DNA of 20,694 nt from Rhodospirillaceae bacterium (GTDB lineage: Bacteria; Pseudomonadota; Alphaproteobacteria; CADEGL01), in contig JABIRQ010000127.1 of NCBI GenBank assembly GCA_018699755.1, forward strand, positions 1 to 20,694. The letters run 5' to 3'. The position numbers were made by a program, and so were the translations under genes. The notes under the pieces are model-generated. The model made no database searches and was not told where the DNA came from. It saw only the letters and a program-made list of their open reading frames with translations. Shown piece by piece: positions 7,123 to 14,591 of this stretch; the stretch's first letter is position 1, and each line of letters begins with the position of its first letter.

Positions 7123-8127
7123 AATGACGATTTTGCCGAAGAAGCTGCCCTCGCGTTGACGTCGCAGGGCCTCGTGCAACTCGCCGAAGGTGAAAACCCG
7201 CTCGTCGACGACCGGGCGCAGGCGGTTGACCGCGAAACAGCGTGCCATGGCCTCGAACGAAGCCCGGTGGCCGACCACGATGCCGACCATGCGCGCCGCC
7301 TTGAGGAAGACCGACGGCAGGTTCAGCTCCACGACATTGCCCGAGAGATTGCCGATCAGGGAGACCGTGCCGCCGCCCGCGACCGCGCGCAGGGATTGCT
7401 TGAGGGTATCGGCGCCGCCGACCTCGACGACGACATCGGCACCCGTCCCGCCGGTCATATCCCATGCGGTCCGGCCCCAGTCGGGATCGGCGGTATAGTC
7501 GATCACCGCATCGGCCCCCAACGCTTCCAGCCGTTTCGCCTTGGCCGCGTTCGAGGTTGTCGCGATCACGCGGCAGCCGAAGGCCTTGGCGATCAGCAGG
7601 GCATAGAGGGAAACCCCGCCCGAGCCTTGGACCAGCACCGTGTCGCCGGCCTGAATACCGCCCGCCTCGACCAGAGCCGACCAAGCCGTGACCCCGGCGC
7701 AGGGCAAGGTCGCGGCCTCGAGATCGGTCAGGTGGTCCGGCACCTTGACGACGAAGCGCTCGTCGACGGCCATGCGCTCGCGCATCACGCCGTCGAGGCG
7801 ACCGCCCAACTGGTTCCACCAATGCTCCGTCGCGTAGGGGCCGTCGAGCCAGGACTGGTTGAAGCAGGGGCAGACCCGGTCACCGACCGCGACCCGGGTC
7901 ACCGCCGCGCCCGTCTCAATCACTTCGCCCACGGCGTCGCCGATCGGAATCAGCGGCAGTTCGCCCGTGTAGCGGCCATAGCCGCGCTCGACGACCAGCG
8001 GGTCGCGATAGTTCAAGCTGGCGGCCTTGATCCGCAGCAGCACGTCGCGCGGGCCGAGGACGGGCTCCGGGCATTCGCCCAGAACCAGGCTCTCGAAATT
8101 CCAGTCGCGAATCTCCCAGGCTTTCAT
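7111..8127 (-). CDS. Zinc-less MDR oxidoreductase (quinone oxidoreductase-like)
   Basis: NAD(P)H-dependent oxidoreductase of the medium-chain dehydrogenase/reductase superfamily, 338 residues, substrate unknown. The N-terminal GroES-like domain carries SLNYRD where zinc alcohol dehydrogenases carry their catalytic cysteine motif, so the catalytic zinc is probably absent. The Rossmann domain shows VLVQGSGGVSLYALLIAKAFGC (nucleotide-binding loop) and GADVVVEVGG. A GGGGGA ribosome-binding site lies about 6 bases before the ATG at 8127. It starts 12 bp after the ccr remnant on the same strand; Ccr is also an MDR protein. It may have been co-transcribed with ccr, but a place in the ethylmalonyl-CoA pathway cannot be claimed. 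Confidence 0.88.
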   Translation of the reverse strand: MKAWEIRDWNFESLVLGECPEPVLGPRDVLLRIKAASLNYRDPLVVERGYGRYTGELPLIPIGDAVGEVIETGAAVTRVAVGDRVCPCFNQSWLDGPYATEHWWNQLGGRLDGVMRERMAVDERFVVKVPDHLTDLEAATLPCAGVTAWSALVEAGGIQAGDTVLVQGSGGVSLYALLIAKAFGCRVIATTSNAAKAKRLEALGADAVIDYTADPDWGRTAWDMTGGTGADVVVEVGGADTLKQSLRAVAGGGTVSLIGNLSGNVVELNLPSVFLKAARMVGIVVGHRASFEAMARCFAVNRLRPVVDERVFTFGELHEALRRQREGSFFGKIVIRFD

Positions 8128-8139
8128 CGCCGTCCCCCG

Positions 8140-8661
8140 TTACGCCGCGGCAGTCTCCTCCAGGCTGCGCAAGCCGGGGCGCGGGGCCTGGACGAGGACC
8201 GCCATGTTGCCCGGCTTATGCTCGTTGCGCAGCATTTTCATATGGGCTTCGGGAATTTTGGCCCAGGGGAAGACCTCGCTCATGCGGGAATCGATGCGCC
8301 GCTCGATCACCAGCTTGTTGACCTGGCTGGCCTGTTTCAGGTTGGCGAAATGGCTGCCCCGGATGCGCTTCTGCCGCATCCAGACGAAGCGCGCGTCGAA
8401 GGTGATATTGTAGCCCGTGGTGCCGGCGCAGAAGACCGCCATGTCGCCGCGCTTCACCACGAAGCAGGAGACGGGGAAGGTCGTCTCGCCCGGATGCTCG
8501 AAGACGAAATCGACATCGTTGCCCTTGCCGGTGATGTCCCAGATCGCCCGGCCGAACTTGCGCACCTTCTTGGCATAGGCGCCGTAGGCTTCGGTGTCCT
8601 CGACATCGAGCATGCGGCCCCAGCAGTCGAAGTCGCGCCGGTTGATCGTTTTGCCCGCGCC
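8140..8661 (-). pseudogene. ccr: Crotonyl-CoA carboxylase/reductase, 5'-truncated remnant
   Basis: Ccr reductively carboxylates crotonyl-CoA to ethylmalonyl-CoA with NADPH, the key step of the ethylmalonyl-CoA pathway; the family is about 430 residues. Here only about the last 170 are present: INRRDFDCWG, GRAIWDITGKGNDVDFVFEHPG, VFCAGTTGYNITFDARFVWM, RIRGSHFANLKQASQVNKL, SEVFPWAKIPEAH and HKPGNMAVLVQAPRPGLRSLEE, all strongly Ccr-like. Upstream of about 8655 the frame turns to unrelated sequence (proline/glycine/arginine-rich) and meets a TGA at 8752-8754. The only in-frame ATG is internal, at 8613. The whole N-terminal catalytic domain and part of the nucleotide-binding domain are therefore missing, so a working enzyme is unlikely. 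A deletion, or an assembly misjoin, would explain it. The retained part shows no stops or frameshifts, which suggests the loss is recent or artefactual. Confidence 0.9.
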
Positions 8662-8682
8662 GCCTCGTGTCTTCGGAGGCGG
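8660..8682. repeat. Hairpin at the ccr breakpoint
   Basis: CCGCCTC (8660-8666) and GAGGCGG (8676-8682) form a 7-bp stem with a 9-base loop, exactly where ccr similarity stops. It may be part of the upstream region of the divergent membrane gene. Confidence 0.35.
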
Positions 8683-8723
8683 GTGGTTAAGCTCGCGGCG
8701 GCAAGGCGAACCGAAGGGCGGCC

Positions 8724-9512
8724 ATGGGCCTCGACCTCCTGCGAATCGAACTCAACGGCCTGTGGATGTCCGGCCTGATCGTGCCGGGCGGCGTCGCCTT
8801 TCTGGTGGCGATTCTGACCCGGCGCGCCGCGTTCGGCATGGCTGTCGGCTTCTCGCTCGCCGTCTGGCTGCGCACCGGCTTCCCCTTCATTCCCTTCGGC
8901 GCGGCCGAACATGCGGTCGCCCTGGCGGTGTTGGCGGGCGCAATTCTCGGCGTTGGAGCGGGGCGCCTGCGATCGTCGCTTGGCAGGCCGGCGGCCGTCG
9001 CCGTATGCGCCCTTGCGGCCTTGGGTGTGGCCTGGCCGATGGTCGCAACGCCCTCCTGGGGCGCGGCGATGATGGTTTTCGCGGCGGCCGTCATCGGCAC
9101 CCTCGGCCATGCGGCCCTGGGCCGCGTCGCGGCGCGGCCGGTCGCTTGTGCCCTGGCGCTCGGCGCGGGGTTGGGCGGGCTGGGCGTCGCGTCCGCGTTC
9201 GGCGGCGCAACCAGTCTCGTCGTGCCGCCAATCGCCCTGGGCGCGGCGGTCCTCGGGGGGGCTTTTGCGCTCGCCTGGCGGGGGCAAGGCTTCGGGCCCG
9301 CGGCTTTGTTGCTCTGCGGGGCCGGCCTTGCGGGGTTCGCCGCCGAGGCCTTGACCGCCACCCTGGTCGACCGCCTCGCGCTTCTGCCCTTGCCGTTTTG
9401 TTTCGCCGGCCTGTTGGTTCAGGGGCAGGGCTATGGCGCGCATGTCCGTATCGCGGCGATCGCGGGTGCTCCGGTGGTGGCGGCCGGCGTGCTTGCCTAT
9501 GGTCTGCAATAG
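8724..9512 (+). CDS. Unrecognised multi-spanning membrane protein
   Basis: A 262-residue, strongly hydrophobic, alanine/glycine/leucine-rich protein. About eight membrane segments can be made out, the first around residues 14-32 (MSGLIVPGGVAFLVAILT) and the last near the C-terminus (IAAIAGAPVVAAGVLAYGL). There are few charged residues between segments and no catalytic motif or transporter signature that I recognise. The ATG at 8724 has a modest GAAGGG upstream at about 5 bases. It is read away from the ccr remnant and starts only about 65 bp from the ccr breakpoint. It could be a small permease or an integrity/sensor protein; no function is assigned. Confidence 0.75.
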   Translation: MGLDLLRIELNGLWMSGLIVPGGVAFLVAILTRRAAFGMAVGFSLAVWLRTGFPFIPFGAAEHAVALAVLAGAILGVGAGRLRSSLGRPAAVAVCALAALGVAWPMVATPSWGAAMMVFAAAVIGTLGHAALGRVAARPVACALALGAGLGGLGVASAFGGATSLVVPPIALGAAVLGGAFALAWRGQGFGPAALLLCGAGLAGFAAEALTATLVDRLALLPLPFCFAGLLVQGQGYGAHVRIAAIAGAPVVAAGVLAYGLQ

Positions 9513-9530
9513 ATCGCCGGACGTCGCCGG

Positions 9531-9559
9531 TTGACCGTTGGCCGGGCCACGGATAGGGT
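9531..9559 (+). promoter_or_regulatory. Possible promoter of the ACT-like gene
   Basis: TTGACC (9531-9536), 17-base spacer, TAGGGT (9554-9559). It lies in the 157-bp gap before the ACT-like gene and would give a leader of about 100 bases that contains the hairpin at 9603-9625. Confidence 0.4.
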
Positions 9560-9602
9560 TTCGGCCATGAACTGGCGACTTCCCCGCGGGCGAATTACGG
9601 CC

Positions 9603-9625
9603 CCGGTATCTCTTGGATACCGGGC
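9603..9625 (+). promoter_or_regulatory. Strong hairpin in the leader of the ACT-like gene
   Basis: CCCGGTATC (9603-9611) and GATACCGGG (9617-9625) form a perfect 9-bp stem with a 5-base loop, 45 bp before the start codon. A pyrimidine-rich tract follows (CTTCTGCCG) but no T-run, so it is not a standard terminator. It could act as an attenuator, mRNA stabiliser or protein site. Confidence 0.45.
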
Positions 9626-9669
9626 TTCTGCCGTTCCTCGTTCCGACCGTTCTCGGGAGTTCGCCGGTC

Positions 9670-9954
9670 ATGTCGCACGTATCTGACTATCCTCATACTG
9701 CCTGTTTCTCCGTCCATTCGGGTGTCGACCCTGCGGCGCTGCCGCGCGTGATGGGGCAGTTCGCCAAGCGCGGGCTGGTGCCCAGCCAATGGCACAGCAC
9801 CATCGCCGGCCCGCGGGGCGCCGAATTGCATATCGACCTTCAGGTGCAAGGCCTTCGGCCCGAACTGTGCGAGCAGATCGCCCGGACCCTGCGCCAGATG
9901 GTCGAGGTGCGCCTGGTGCTGACCTCGGAGAAGCGCCTGGCAATATCGGCCTAG
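9670..9954 (+). CDS. Small ACT-like domain protein
   Basis: A 94-residue protein whose pattern (CFSVHSGVDPAALPRVMGQF, KRGLVPSQWHSTIAG, ELHIDLQVQGL, then a helix and VEVRLVLTSE) fits the beta-alpha-beta-beta-alpha-beta ACT fold. It resembles the stand-alone ACT domain of small acetolactate-synthase subunits, with the usual 'F.V......L.RV...F.KRGL.P' layout. ACT domains bind amino acids or mediate subunit contacts. No partner enzyme is adjacent. The ATG at 9670 follows GGGAG at about 9 bases; an earlier ATG at 9613 lies inside the leader hairpin and gives an unlikely N-terminus. The assignment to ACT is by pattern only. Confidence 0.7.
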   Translation: MSHVSDYPHTACFSVHSGVDPAALPRVMGQFAKRGLVPSQWHSTIAGPRGAELHIDLQVQGLRPELCEQIARTLRQMVEVRLVLTSEKRLAISA

Positions 9955-10010
9955 GCCTCGGCTCCGGACCGCCTTGTGCCTCCTACGCCGCTATGACCTA
10001 ATTAAAGTTG

Positions 10011-10069
10011 CGAATGCCGCGCAGCACGAGTCGTGCGGGACCGAGTTCCTGGGAGGATCGCGGCATTCG
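10011..10069 (+). promoter_or_regulatory. Nested dyads in the leader of the binding-protein gene
   Basis: An 11-bp perfect inverted repeat, CGAATGCCGCG (10011-10021) and CGCGGCATTCG (10059-10069), encloses a second perfect palindrome, GCACGA-G-TCGTGC (10024-10036). It lies 46 bp before the start codon of the periplasmic binding protein. It could be an RNA structure in the 5' UTR or a pair of operator sites. An A/T-rich patch just upstream (CTAATTAAAG, 9998-10007) could be a promoter -10 region. Confidence 0.5.
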
Positions 10070-10115
10070 GCGTCCAGGTTCCGCGTCGAGCGTGCATCCA
10101 CTGGAGGCACCAATC

Positions 10116-11362
10116 ATGAATTTGTTGAGACATGCGGCGCTCACGGCGCTCGCGATCGGCGCTCTGTCGATTTCCGCCGCGCAAGCGGCTGAGACCAAAG
10201 GGTCCGTCACCGACGAGGTCGGCGTCATCGAAATCCAGAAGGGCCAACCCGTTGTTCTCGGCGCCTATCTCGCCGTCGGCGGGCCCGAATCGGCCCTCGG
10301 CATCGACGAGAAGCGGGCGATTGAGATTGCCTTGGACGAGGTCGACTGGAAGATCGCCGGCCACCCGGTCAAGCTCAACGTCGAAGACTCGTTATGCAAT
10401 TCCGAAGGCGGCCAGAATGCGGCCACCAAGCTGGCGGCGAACCAGAAGGTCGTCGTCGTGATCGGGCCGTCCTGTTCGAATGCGGCCATGCCGGGCGCGC
10501 CCATCCTGGGCAAGGCCGGCATTCCGTCGATCGGCCTCAACAGCGTGCCCGCGATTACCGAGCCCGATCGCGACCCGATCTACAACTGGTACACGCGGAC
10601 CGCCTTCAACGATTCCTGGTCCGCCCTGTCCGATGCGGATTACGCCTACAACACGGCCGGTGCGCGCCGGGTGATCGCGTTGCATGACGGCACGTCCTAT
10701 TCCGAATCCGTGGCCAAGCATTTCGCCGAGGCCTTCAAGGCCCAGGGCGGCGAGGTCATCAGCATCGAGGCCGGGGCGCCCAGGACGTCGATATGCGTCC
10801 GGCCTTGACCAAGATCGCGGCCGACAAGCCCGATATGATCTACATGCCGCTCTACGTCTTCGCGGCGGGTTATGTCGTGCGTCAGGCGAAGGATGTCAGC
10901 GGGCTCGAGAACACCATTCTTCTCGGCCAGAACGCGCTGATGACGCCGGATATGATCACGGCGGCGGGCGATTCGGTGGTTGGCTTCAGGATTGCCCTGG
11001 TTGATCTCTCTCCCGAGGTGTTCAGCCCGGATTACCCGAAGTTCATCAACACCTATGTCGAGAAGTATGGCGAAAAACCGCCGCAGGCCTATCATTACTT
11101 GGCCTATGACGCGACCAAGATGGCTCTGGCGGCGATCGAAAAAACGATGGTCACCGACGACAAGGGCAACAGCTATATCGGACGCAAGGCGATGCGCGAT
11201 GCCCTCTATTCGACCAAGGGGCTCTCGGGCCTGTCCGGCGAAATCACCTGCGATCAATACGGCGATTGTGGCGTGTTCCACGGCGCTGTCTACGAGTTCA
11301 CGGACTCGGACGCGGCGACCTTCGAGCCGGGCAAGAATCCCAAGAAGATCTGGCCGAACTAG
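10116..11362 (+). pseudogene. Branched-chain amino acid-type ABC substrate-binding protein, frameshifted
   Basis: Periplasmic binding protein of the LivJ/leucine-binding family (type 1 fold), about 415 residues if the frame is restored. A Sec signal peptide spans residues 1-24 (hydrophobic core, cleavage at AQA/AE). The first lobe has PVVLGAYLAVGGPESALG, GGQNAATKLAANQKVVVVIGPSCSNAA and AGIPSIGLNS. Frame 1 runs 10116-10808 and ends early with a spurious tail; the protein continues in another frame from about 10780 to 11362 (DVDMRPALTKIAADKPDMIYMPLYVFAAGYV, then ITCDQYGDCGVFHGAVYEF). The switch falls between 10770 and 10783, in GGGGCGCCC, and needs one added base. No other damage is seen, so it is either a recent mutation or a sequencing error. 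A GGAGG ribosome-binding site precedes the ATG at 10116. No permease or ATPase genes are adjacent, so it is an orphan binding protein. Confidence 0.88.
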
Positions 11363-11390
11363 GCAGGATTTCTTCGTCGATACGGAACGG

Positions 11391-11417
11391 CGGGGGCGCT
11401 TCGGCGCCCCCGTTTTT
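11391..11417 (+). terminator. Rho-independent terminator
   Basis: A perfect 9-bp GC stem (11391-11399 with 11404-11412) closed by a TTCG tetraloop and followed by five T residues (11413-11417), 29 bp after the stop of the binding-protein gene. It is the clearest terminator in the window. Confidence 0.93.
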
Positions 11418-11462
11418 CGTTCGGGTCTTGCATCGCGATCCGGATTCGCTTAGGTGGCGCCC

Positions 11463-12308
11463 ATGGCCTTTCTCGACCGTATCCGCGAATGCAATGCCCA
11501 TGACATCGCGCGCTTCCGCCCCTTCATCGTGGCGGGACAACGAATCGGCTGGGTGCGCCACGACCTGGCGGAACGCTTGGACGGGTTCGACGGGGTCTTC
11601 GCCGTCGCGCCGGATCGCGTCGCCCTGCGCGACGAGATCGGCGGTTTCGAAGCGCGTTCGGCCGCGATGGCGGAGGTGTTGGCCGTCCTGCGCGGCGAGG
11701 GCGTGGTGCCGGCTTGGCGCGACGAGGTCTATCCGGTTGTCCGGCGCTTCGGTGACGCACCGCTGCTGCAAATGGAGCGGGCCGGCGTGCCGGTCTTCGG
11801 CATCCGGGCCTTCGGCGTCCACATGAACGGTTTTGTGCGGCGCGGGAGCGGCATCGAGATGTGGATCGCGCGGCGCTCGCGCGCCAAGCCGACCTTTCCC
11901 GGCATGCTCGACAACACGGTCGCCGGCGGCCAGCCCATCGGGCTCACCCTCATGGAAAACCTGATCAAGGAATGCGGCGAGGAGGCTTCGATCCCGCCCG
12001 ATCTGGCGGCGCGTGCCGTGCCCGCGGGCGCGGTCTCCTACATGGCGGCGGTCGAGGAAGGGCTGAAGCCCGACGTCCAGTATTGCTTCGACCTGGAATT
12101 GCCCGCCGGGTTCACGCCCCGGCCGAACGACGACGAGATCGAGGAATTCTACCTCTGGCCCATCGAAAAGGTGGCGGAGACCGTGCGCGAGACGGCCGAG
12201 TTCAAGTTCAATTGCAATCTCGTGCTCATCGATTTCCTGATTCGCCATGGCCTGATCGCGCCGGACGATCCGGACTATATCGACATCGTCCACGGCCTCA
12301 GGCAGTAG
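11463..12308 (+). CDS. DUF4743-Nudix family hydrolase
   Basis: Predicted nucleoside-diphosphate-type hydrolase, 281 residues. The N-terminal DUF4743 part (about 1-120; FRPFIVAGQRIGWVRHDLAERL) is typical of the Nudix branch found in fungal Tnr3 and plant NUDX20/24 proteins, linked to oxidised thiamine diphosphate clean-up in some members. The Nudix box begins at G155 (AGGQPIGLTLMENLIKECGEE): E170, E173 and E174 are kept, while L stands at the usual first glutamate and K169 replaces R, as expected for this branch. Downstream come VSYMAAVEEGLKPDVQYCFDLEL and EEFYLWPIEKV. ATG 11463 with AGGTGG at about 5 bases is preferred over GTG 11454. The gene is apparently monocistronic, between the upstream terminator and the convergent gluQ. 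The substrate is inference. Confidence 0.88.
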   Translation: MAFLDRIRECNAHDIARFRPFIVAGQRIGWVRHDLAERLDGFDGVFAVAPDRVALRDEIGGFEARSAAMAEVLAVLRGEGVVPAWRDEVYPVVRRFGDAPLLQMERAGVPVFGIRAFGVHMNGFVRRGSGIEMWIARRSRAKPTFPGMLDNTVAGGQPIGLTLMENLIKECGEEASIPPDLAARAVPAGAVSYMAAVEEGLKPDVQYCFDLELPAGFTPRPNDDEIEEFYLWPIEKVAETVRETAEFKFNCNLVLIDFLIRHGLIAPDDPDYIDIVHGLRQ

Positions 12309-12314
12309 GTCGCC

Positions 12315-13178
12315 TCAGGCGCCTGTGTCGAAACCGGCCATGCGCCGGACTTCCTCCGCTGAGCGGCCCGCCTCGCGCAGGGCGCACAGGGTCAGGGCGC
12401 GGTCGCGCTTGGCGAAACGCCGGCCGGTCTCGTCGGTCAGCAGGCGGTGATGGCGATAGCGCGGCGCGGGCAGGCCCAGAAGGGCCTGGAGCAGGCGGTG
12501 AACATGGGTCGCCTCGAACAGGTCTTCGCCCCGGGTCACCACCGTCACCCCCTGCAGGGCGTCGTCCACGGTGACCGCCAAGTGATAGCTGGTCGCGACA
12601 TCCTTGCGGGCCAGGACGATATCGCCGTGGCGCAGGGGATCGCAAGGCTGCGGCCCGCGTTCCATCTCGTCCCATTCCAACGGCCCGGTCCGTTGCCCGG
12701 CTTGGGCCGCGTCGAGGCGCAAGGCATGGGCTTCGCCCGCCGCGATTCGCGCGCGCCGCTCATCCGCCGACAGGGCCCGGCAGGTGCCGGGATAGAGCGG
12801 CCTCTCCGGTCCGTGCGGCGCGCCGCCCGCGCGTTCGATCTCGGCCAGAATTTCCTTGCGCGTGCAGAAACAGGGATAGAGCAGATCGTCCCCGTCCAGC
12901 CGGTCGAGGGCGGTGCGGTAATCGGCCATGTGTTCGGACTGGCGGCGCACGGGCTCCTCCCATTGGAGGCCGAGCCAGGCCAGGTCTTCGCGGATCGCGG
13001 TGTCGAATTCAGGTCGGCAGCGCCCCACGTCGATATCCTCGATGCGCAGCAGAAAGCGGCCGCCCGCCGCGATCTTGCGGGCGAACAGCGCCGAATAGGC
13101 ATGACCCAGATGCAGCAGGCCCGTCGGGCTGGGTGCGAAGCGGGTGACGATGGCGGCGGGATCGGCGGTCGCGGTCAT
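12315..13178 (-). CDS. gluQ: Glutamyl-Q tRNA(Asp) synthetase
   Basis: GluQRS attaches glutamate to queuosine at the wobble base of tRNA(Asp). It has 287 residues, the normal size of this truncated glutamyl-tRNA synthetase paralogue without an anticodon-binding domain. The class I ATP motif is at RFAPSPTGLLHLGH (HLGH at 23-26); LLRIEDIDVGR follows. The zinc site is complete: C103, C105, Y129 and C133 (CFC...YPGTC). HYxLAVTVDD-like ATSYHLAVTVDDALQGVTVV and RGEDLFEATHVHRLLQALL are typical, and RFAKRD stands for the KMSKS loop. It is divergent from the AlkA-like gene with a gap of 40 bp. It implies that the organism makes queuosine. Confidence 0.95.
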   Translation of the reverse strand: MTATADPAAIVTRFAPSPTGLLHLGHAYSALFARKIAAGGRFLLRIEDIDVGRCRPEFDTAIREDLAWLGLQWEEPVRRQSEHMADYRTALDRLDGDDLLYPCFCTRKEILAEIERAGGAPHGPERPLYPGTCRALSADERRARIAAGEAHALRLDAAQAGQRTGPLEWDEMERGPQPCDPLRHGDIVLARKDVATSYHLAVTVDDALQGVTVVTRGEDLFEATHVHRLLQALLGLPAPRYRHHRLLTDETGRRFAKRDRALTLCALREAGRSAEEVRRMAGFDTGA

Positions 13179-13218
13179 GGTGGTGGCAGTAGCGCAGAGT
13201 TTGGGCTAAGGGAAGCCC

Positions 13219-13875
13219 ATGGCCCCCCGCTTGACCCGCGCCACCATGAAAACCGGCCTCGACGCCCTGGCGGCGGCCGACCCCGATCTCGCGCGCATTC
13301 GGGAAGCGATCGGCGACCCGCCGCTGCGGACCCGGGCGGGCGGCTTCCCCGCGCTCCTCCAGATCATCGTCGAACAGCAGTTGTCCGTCGCCTCGGCCCG
13401 CGCGATCTGGAACCGGGTCGAAGGGGCGCTGGGCGCGGTCACGCCCGAGGCCTATCTCGCCCTGGACGCCGACGGCGCCCGCGCCTTGGGGATGAGCCGG
13501 GCCAAGCATGTCTATGCCGGCGGTCTGGCCGAGGCGATCGCAGAAGGCCGGCTCGACCTCGCGCGCATCCACCGGATGGAGGACGAGAAGGCCATCGCCG
13601 CCCTGGTCGAGCTGAAGGGCATCGGGCGCTGGACCGCGGAAATCTATCTGCTTTCGGCCATGGCGCGGCCCGATATCTGGCCGGTCGACGACCTCGCCAT
13701 CCAGGCGGCGGCGGGCCATGCCAAGGGCTTGGAGACGCGCCCGGACCGCAAGGAAATGTTGGTGTTGGGCGAGGCTTGGCGGCCCTGGCGGGCGGTTGCG
13801 GCGCGGCTGCTGTGGCACTATTTCCGCAACGTCGTTTCCGCCCGGCCGATCCCCTACACCGCCGCGGAGCAATGA
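13219..13875 (+). CDS. DNA-3-methyladenine glycosylase II (AlkA-like)
   Basis: Base-excision repair glycosylase of the HhH-GPD superfamily that removes alkylated purines; 218 residues, a compact form lacking the N-terminal domain of E. coli AlkA. It shows LLQIIVEQQLSVASARAIWNR (helical core), the helix-hairpin-helix LVELKGIGRWTAEIYLL (about 127-150, GIG at 134-136) and the catalytic aspartate region WPVDDLAIQ (D157/D158). There is no C-terminal Cys4 iron-sulphur cluster, unlike MutY/Nth. The ATG at 13219 has AAGGG about 6 bases upstream; a second in-frame ATG at 13246 is possible. The esterase gene follows after 19 bp, so the two form an operon. Confidence 0.92.
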   Translation: MAPRLTRATMKTGLDALAAADPDLARIREAIGDPPLRTRAGGFPALLQIIVEQQLSVASARAIWNRVEGALGAVTPEAYLALDADGARALGMSRAKHVYAGGLAEAIAEGRLDLARIHRMEDEKAIAALVELKGIGRWTAEIYLLSAMARPDIWPVDDLAIQAAAGHAKGLETRPDRKEMLVLGEAWRPWRAVAARLLWHYFRNVVSARPIPYTAAEQ

Positions 13876-13894
13876 ATAACAAGGAGAAAACCCT

Positions 13895-14551
13895 ATGCCC
13901 GGCCTGTTCGAATTGAGCGGACCCGCCATGCCGCCGGTCCGCGGCGGTGCGCCCGATGCCCTGGTCGTCCTGCTGCACGGTTACGGCGCCGACGGCAACG
14001 ACCTGATCGCCTTGGCGCCTCATCTCGGCCAGGCGGCGCCCGGCGCGCAGTTCGTCTCGCCCAACGCGCCCTTTCCCTGCGAGATGGGATTCGGCCGTCA
14101 GTGGTTCGGCGCCTCCGACCGCTCGCCGGAAGCCTATCTGGGTGGCACGCGCGCGGCCGCCGCCATTCTCGACGGCTTCCTCGACGATCAGCTCGCCGCC
14201 CTGGGCCTGGAAGAAGGCCGCATGGCGCTGGTCGGCTTTTCCCAAGGCACGATGATGGCCCTGCATGTGGCGCCGCGCCGGCCCACGGCCTGCGCCGGGG
14301 TGGTCGGCTATTCGGGCCGGCTGGTGGCGCCCGAACTGCTGCCCGAGGAAGCCGTGTCGCGCCCGCCGGTCGTGCTGGTCCATGGCGACGCCGACGAGGT
14401 CGTGCCCTATGCCGCCATGGCCGAGGCGCAGAACGGGCTCGAGGCGGCCGAATTCTCGGTCGAATCCCATAGCCGCCCGGGCCTTGGCCACGGCATCGAT
14501 CAGGAGGCCCTGGTCCTCGGCGCCCGCTTCCTCGCCAAGGTGCTGGGCTAG
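13895..14551 (+). CDS. Phospholipase/carboxylesterase family serine hydrolase
   Basis: Alpha/beta hydrolase of the carboxylesterase/thioesterase (YpfH, APT1-like) family, 218 residues, cytosolic, with no signal peptide. The oxyanion-hole segment is LVVLLHGYGADGNDL. The catalytic triad is S116 in GFSQG, D167 in HGDADEVVP and H199 in GHGID. SPNAPFPCEMGFGRQWF precedes it and is typical of the family. A strong AAGGAG ribosome-binding site lies 8 bases before the ATG at 13895. It is the second gene after the AlkA-like glycosylase. The natural ester is unknown. Confidence 0.93.
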   Translation: MPGLFELSGPAMPPVRGGAPDALVVLLHGYGADGNDLIALAPHLGQAAPGAQFVSPNAPFPCEMGFGRQWFGASDRSPEAYLGGTRAAAAILDGFLDDQLAALGLEEGRMALVGFSQGTMMALHVAPRRPTACAGVVGYSGRLVAPELLPEEAVSRPPVVLVHGDADEVVPYAAMAEAQNGLEAAEFSVESHSRPGLGHGIDQEALVLGARFLAKVLG

Positions 14552-14591
14552 GCTAGAGCCTGTCGACCGACTGCCTTACCCTCCACACCGG

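Noticed and set aside
8454..9671. Long minus-strand open frame opposite the membrane-protein gene
   Set aside because: It is low-complexity (R/G/A/Q-rich), lies antisense to a well-formed membrane protein and overlaps ccr in another frame; typical shadow in GC-rich DNA.
10770..10800. Programmed ribosomal frameshift in the binding-protein gene
   Set aside because: There is no classical slippery heptamer or downstream structure, and this family is not known to use recoding; a one-base indel in a G/C run is simpler.
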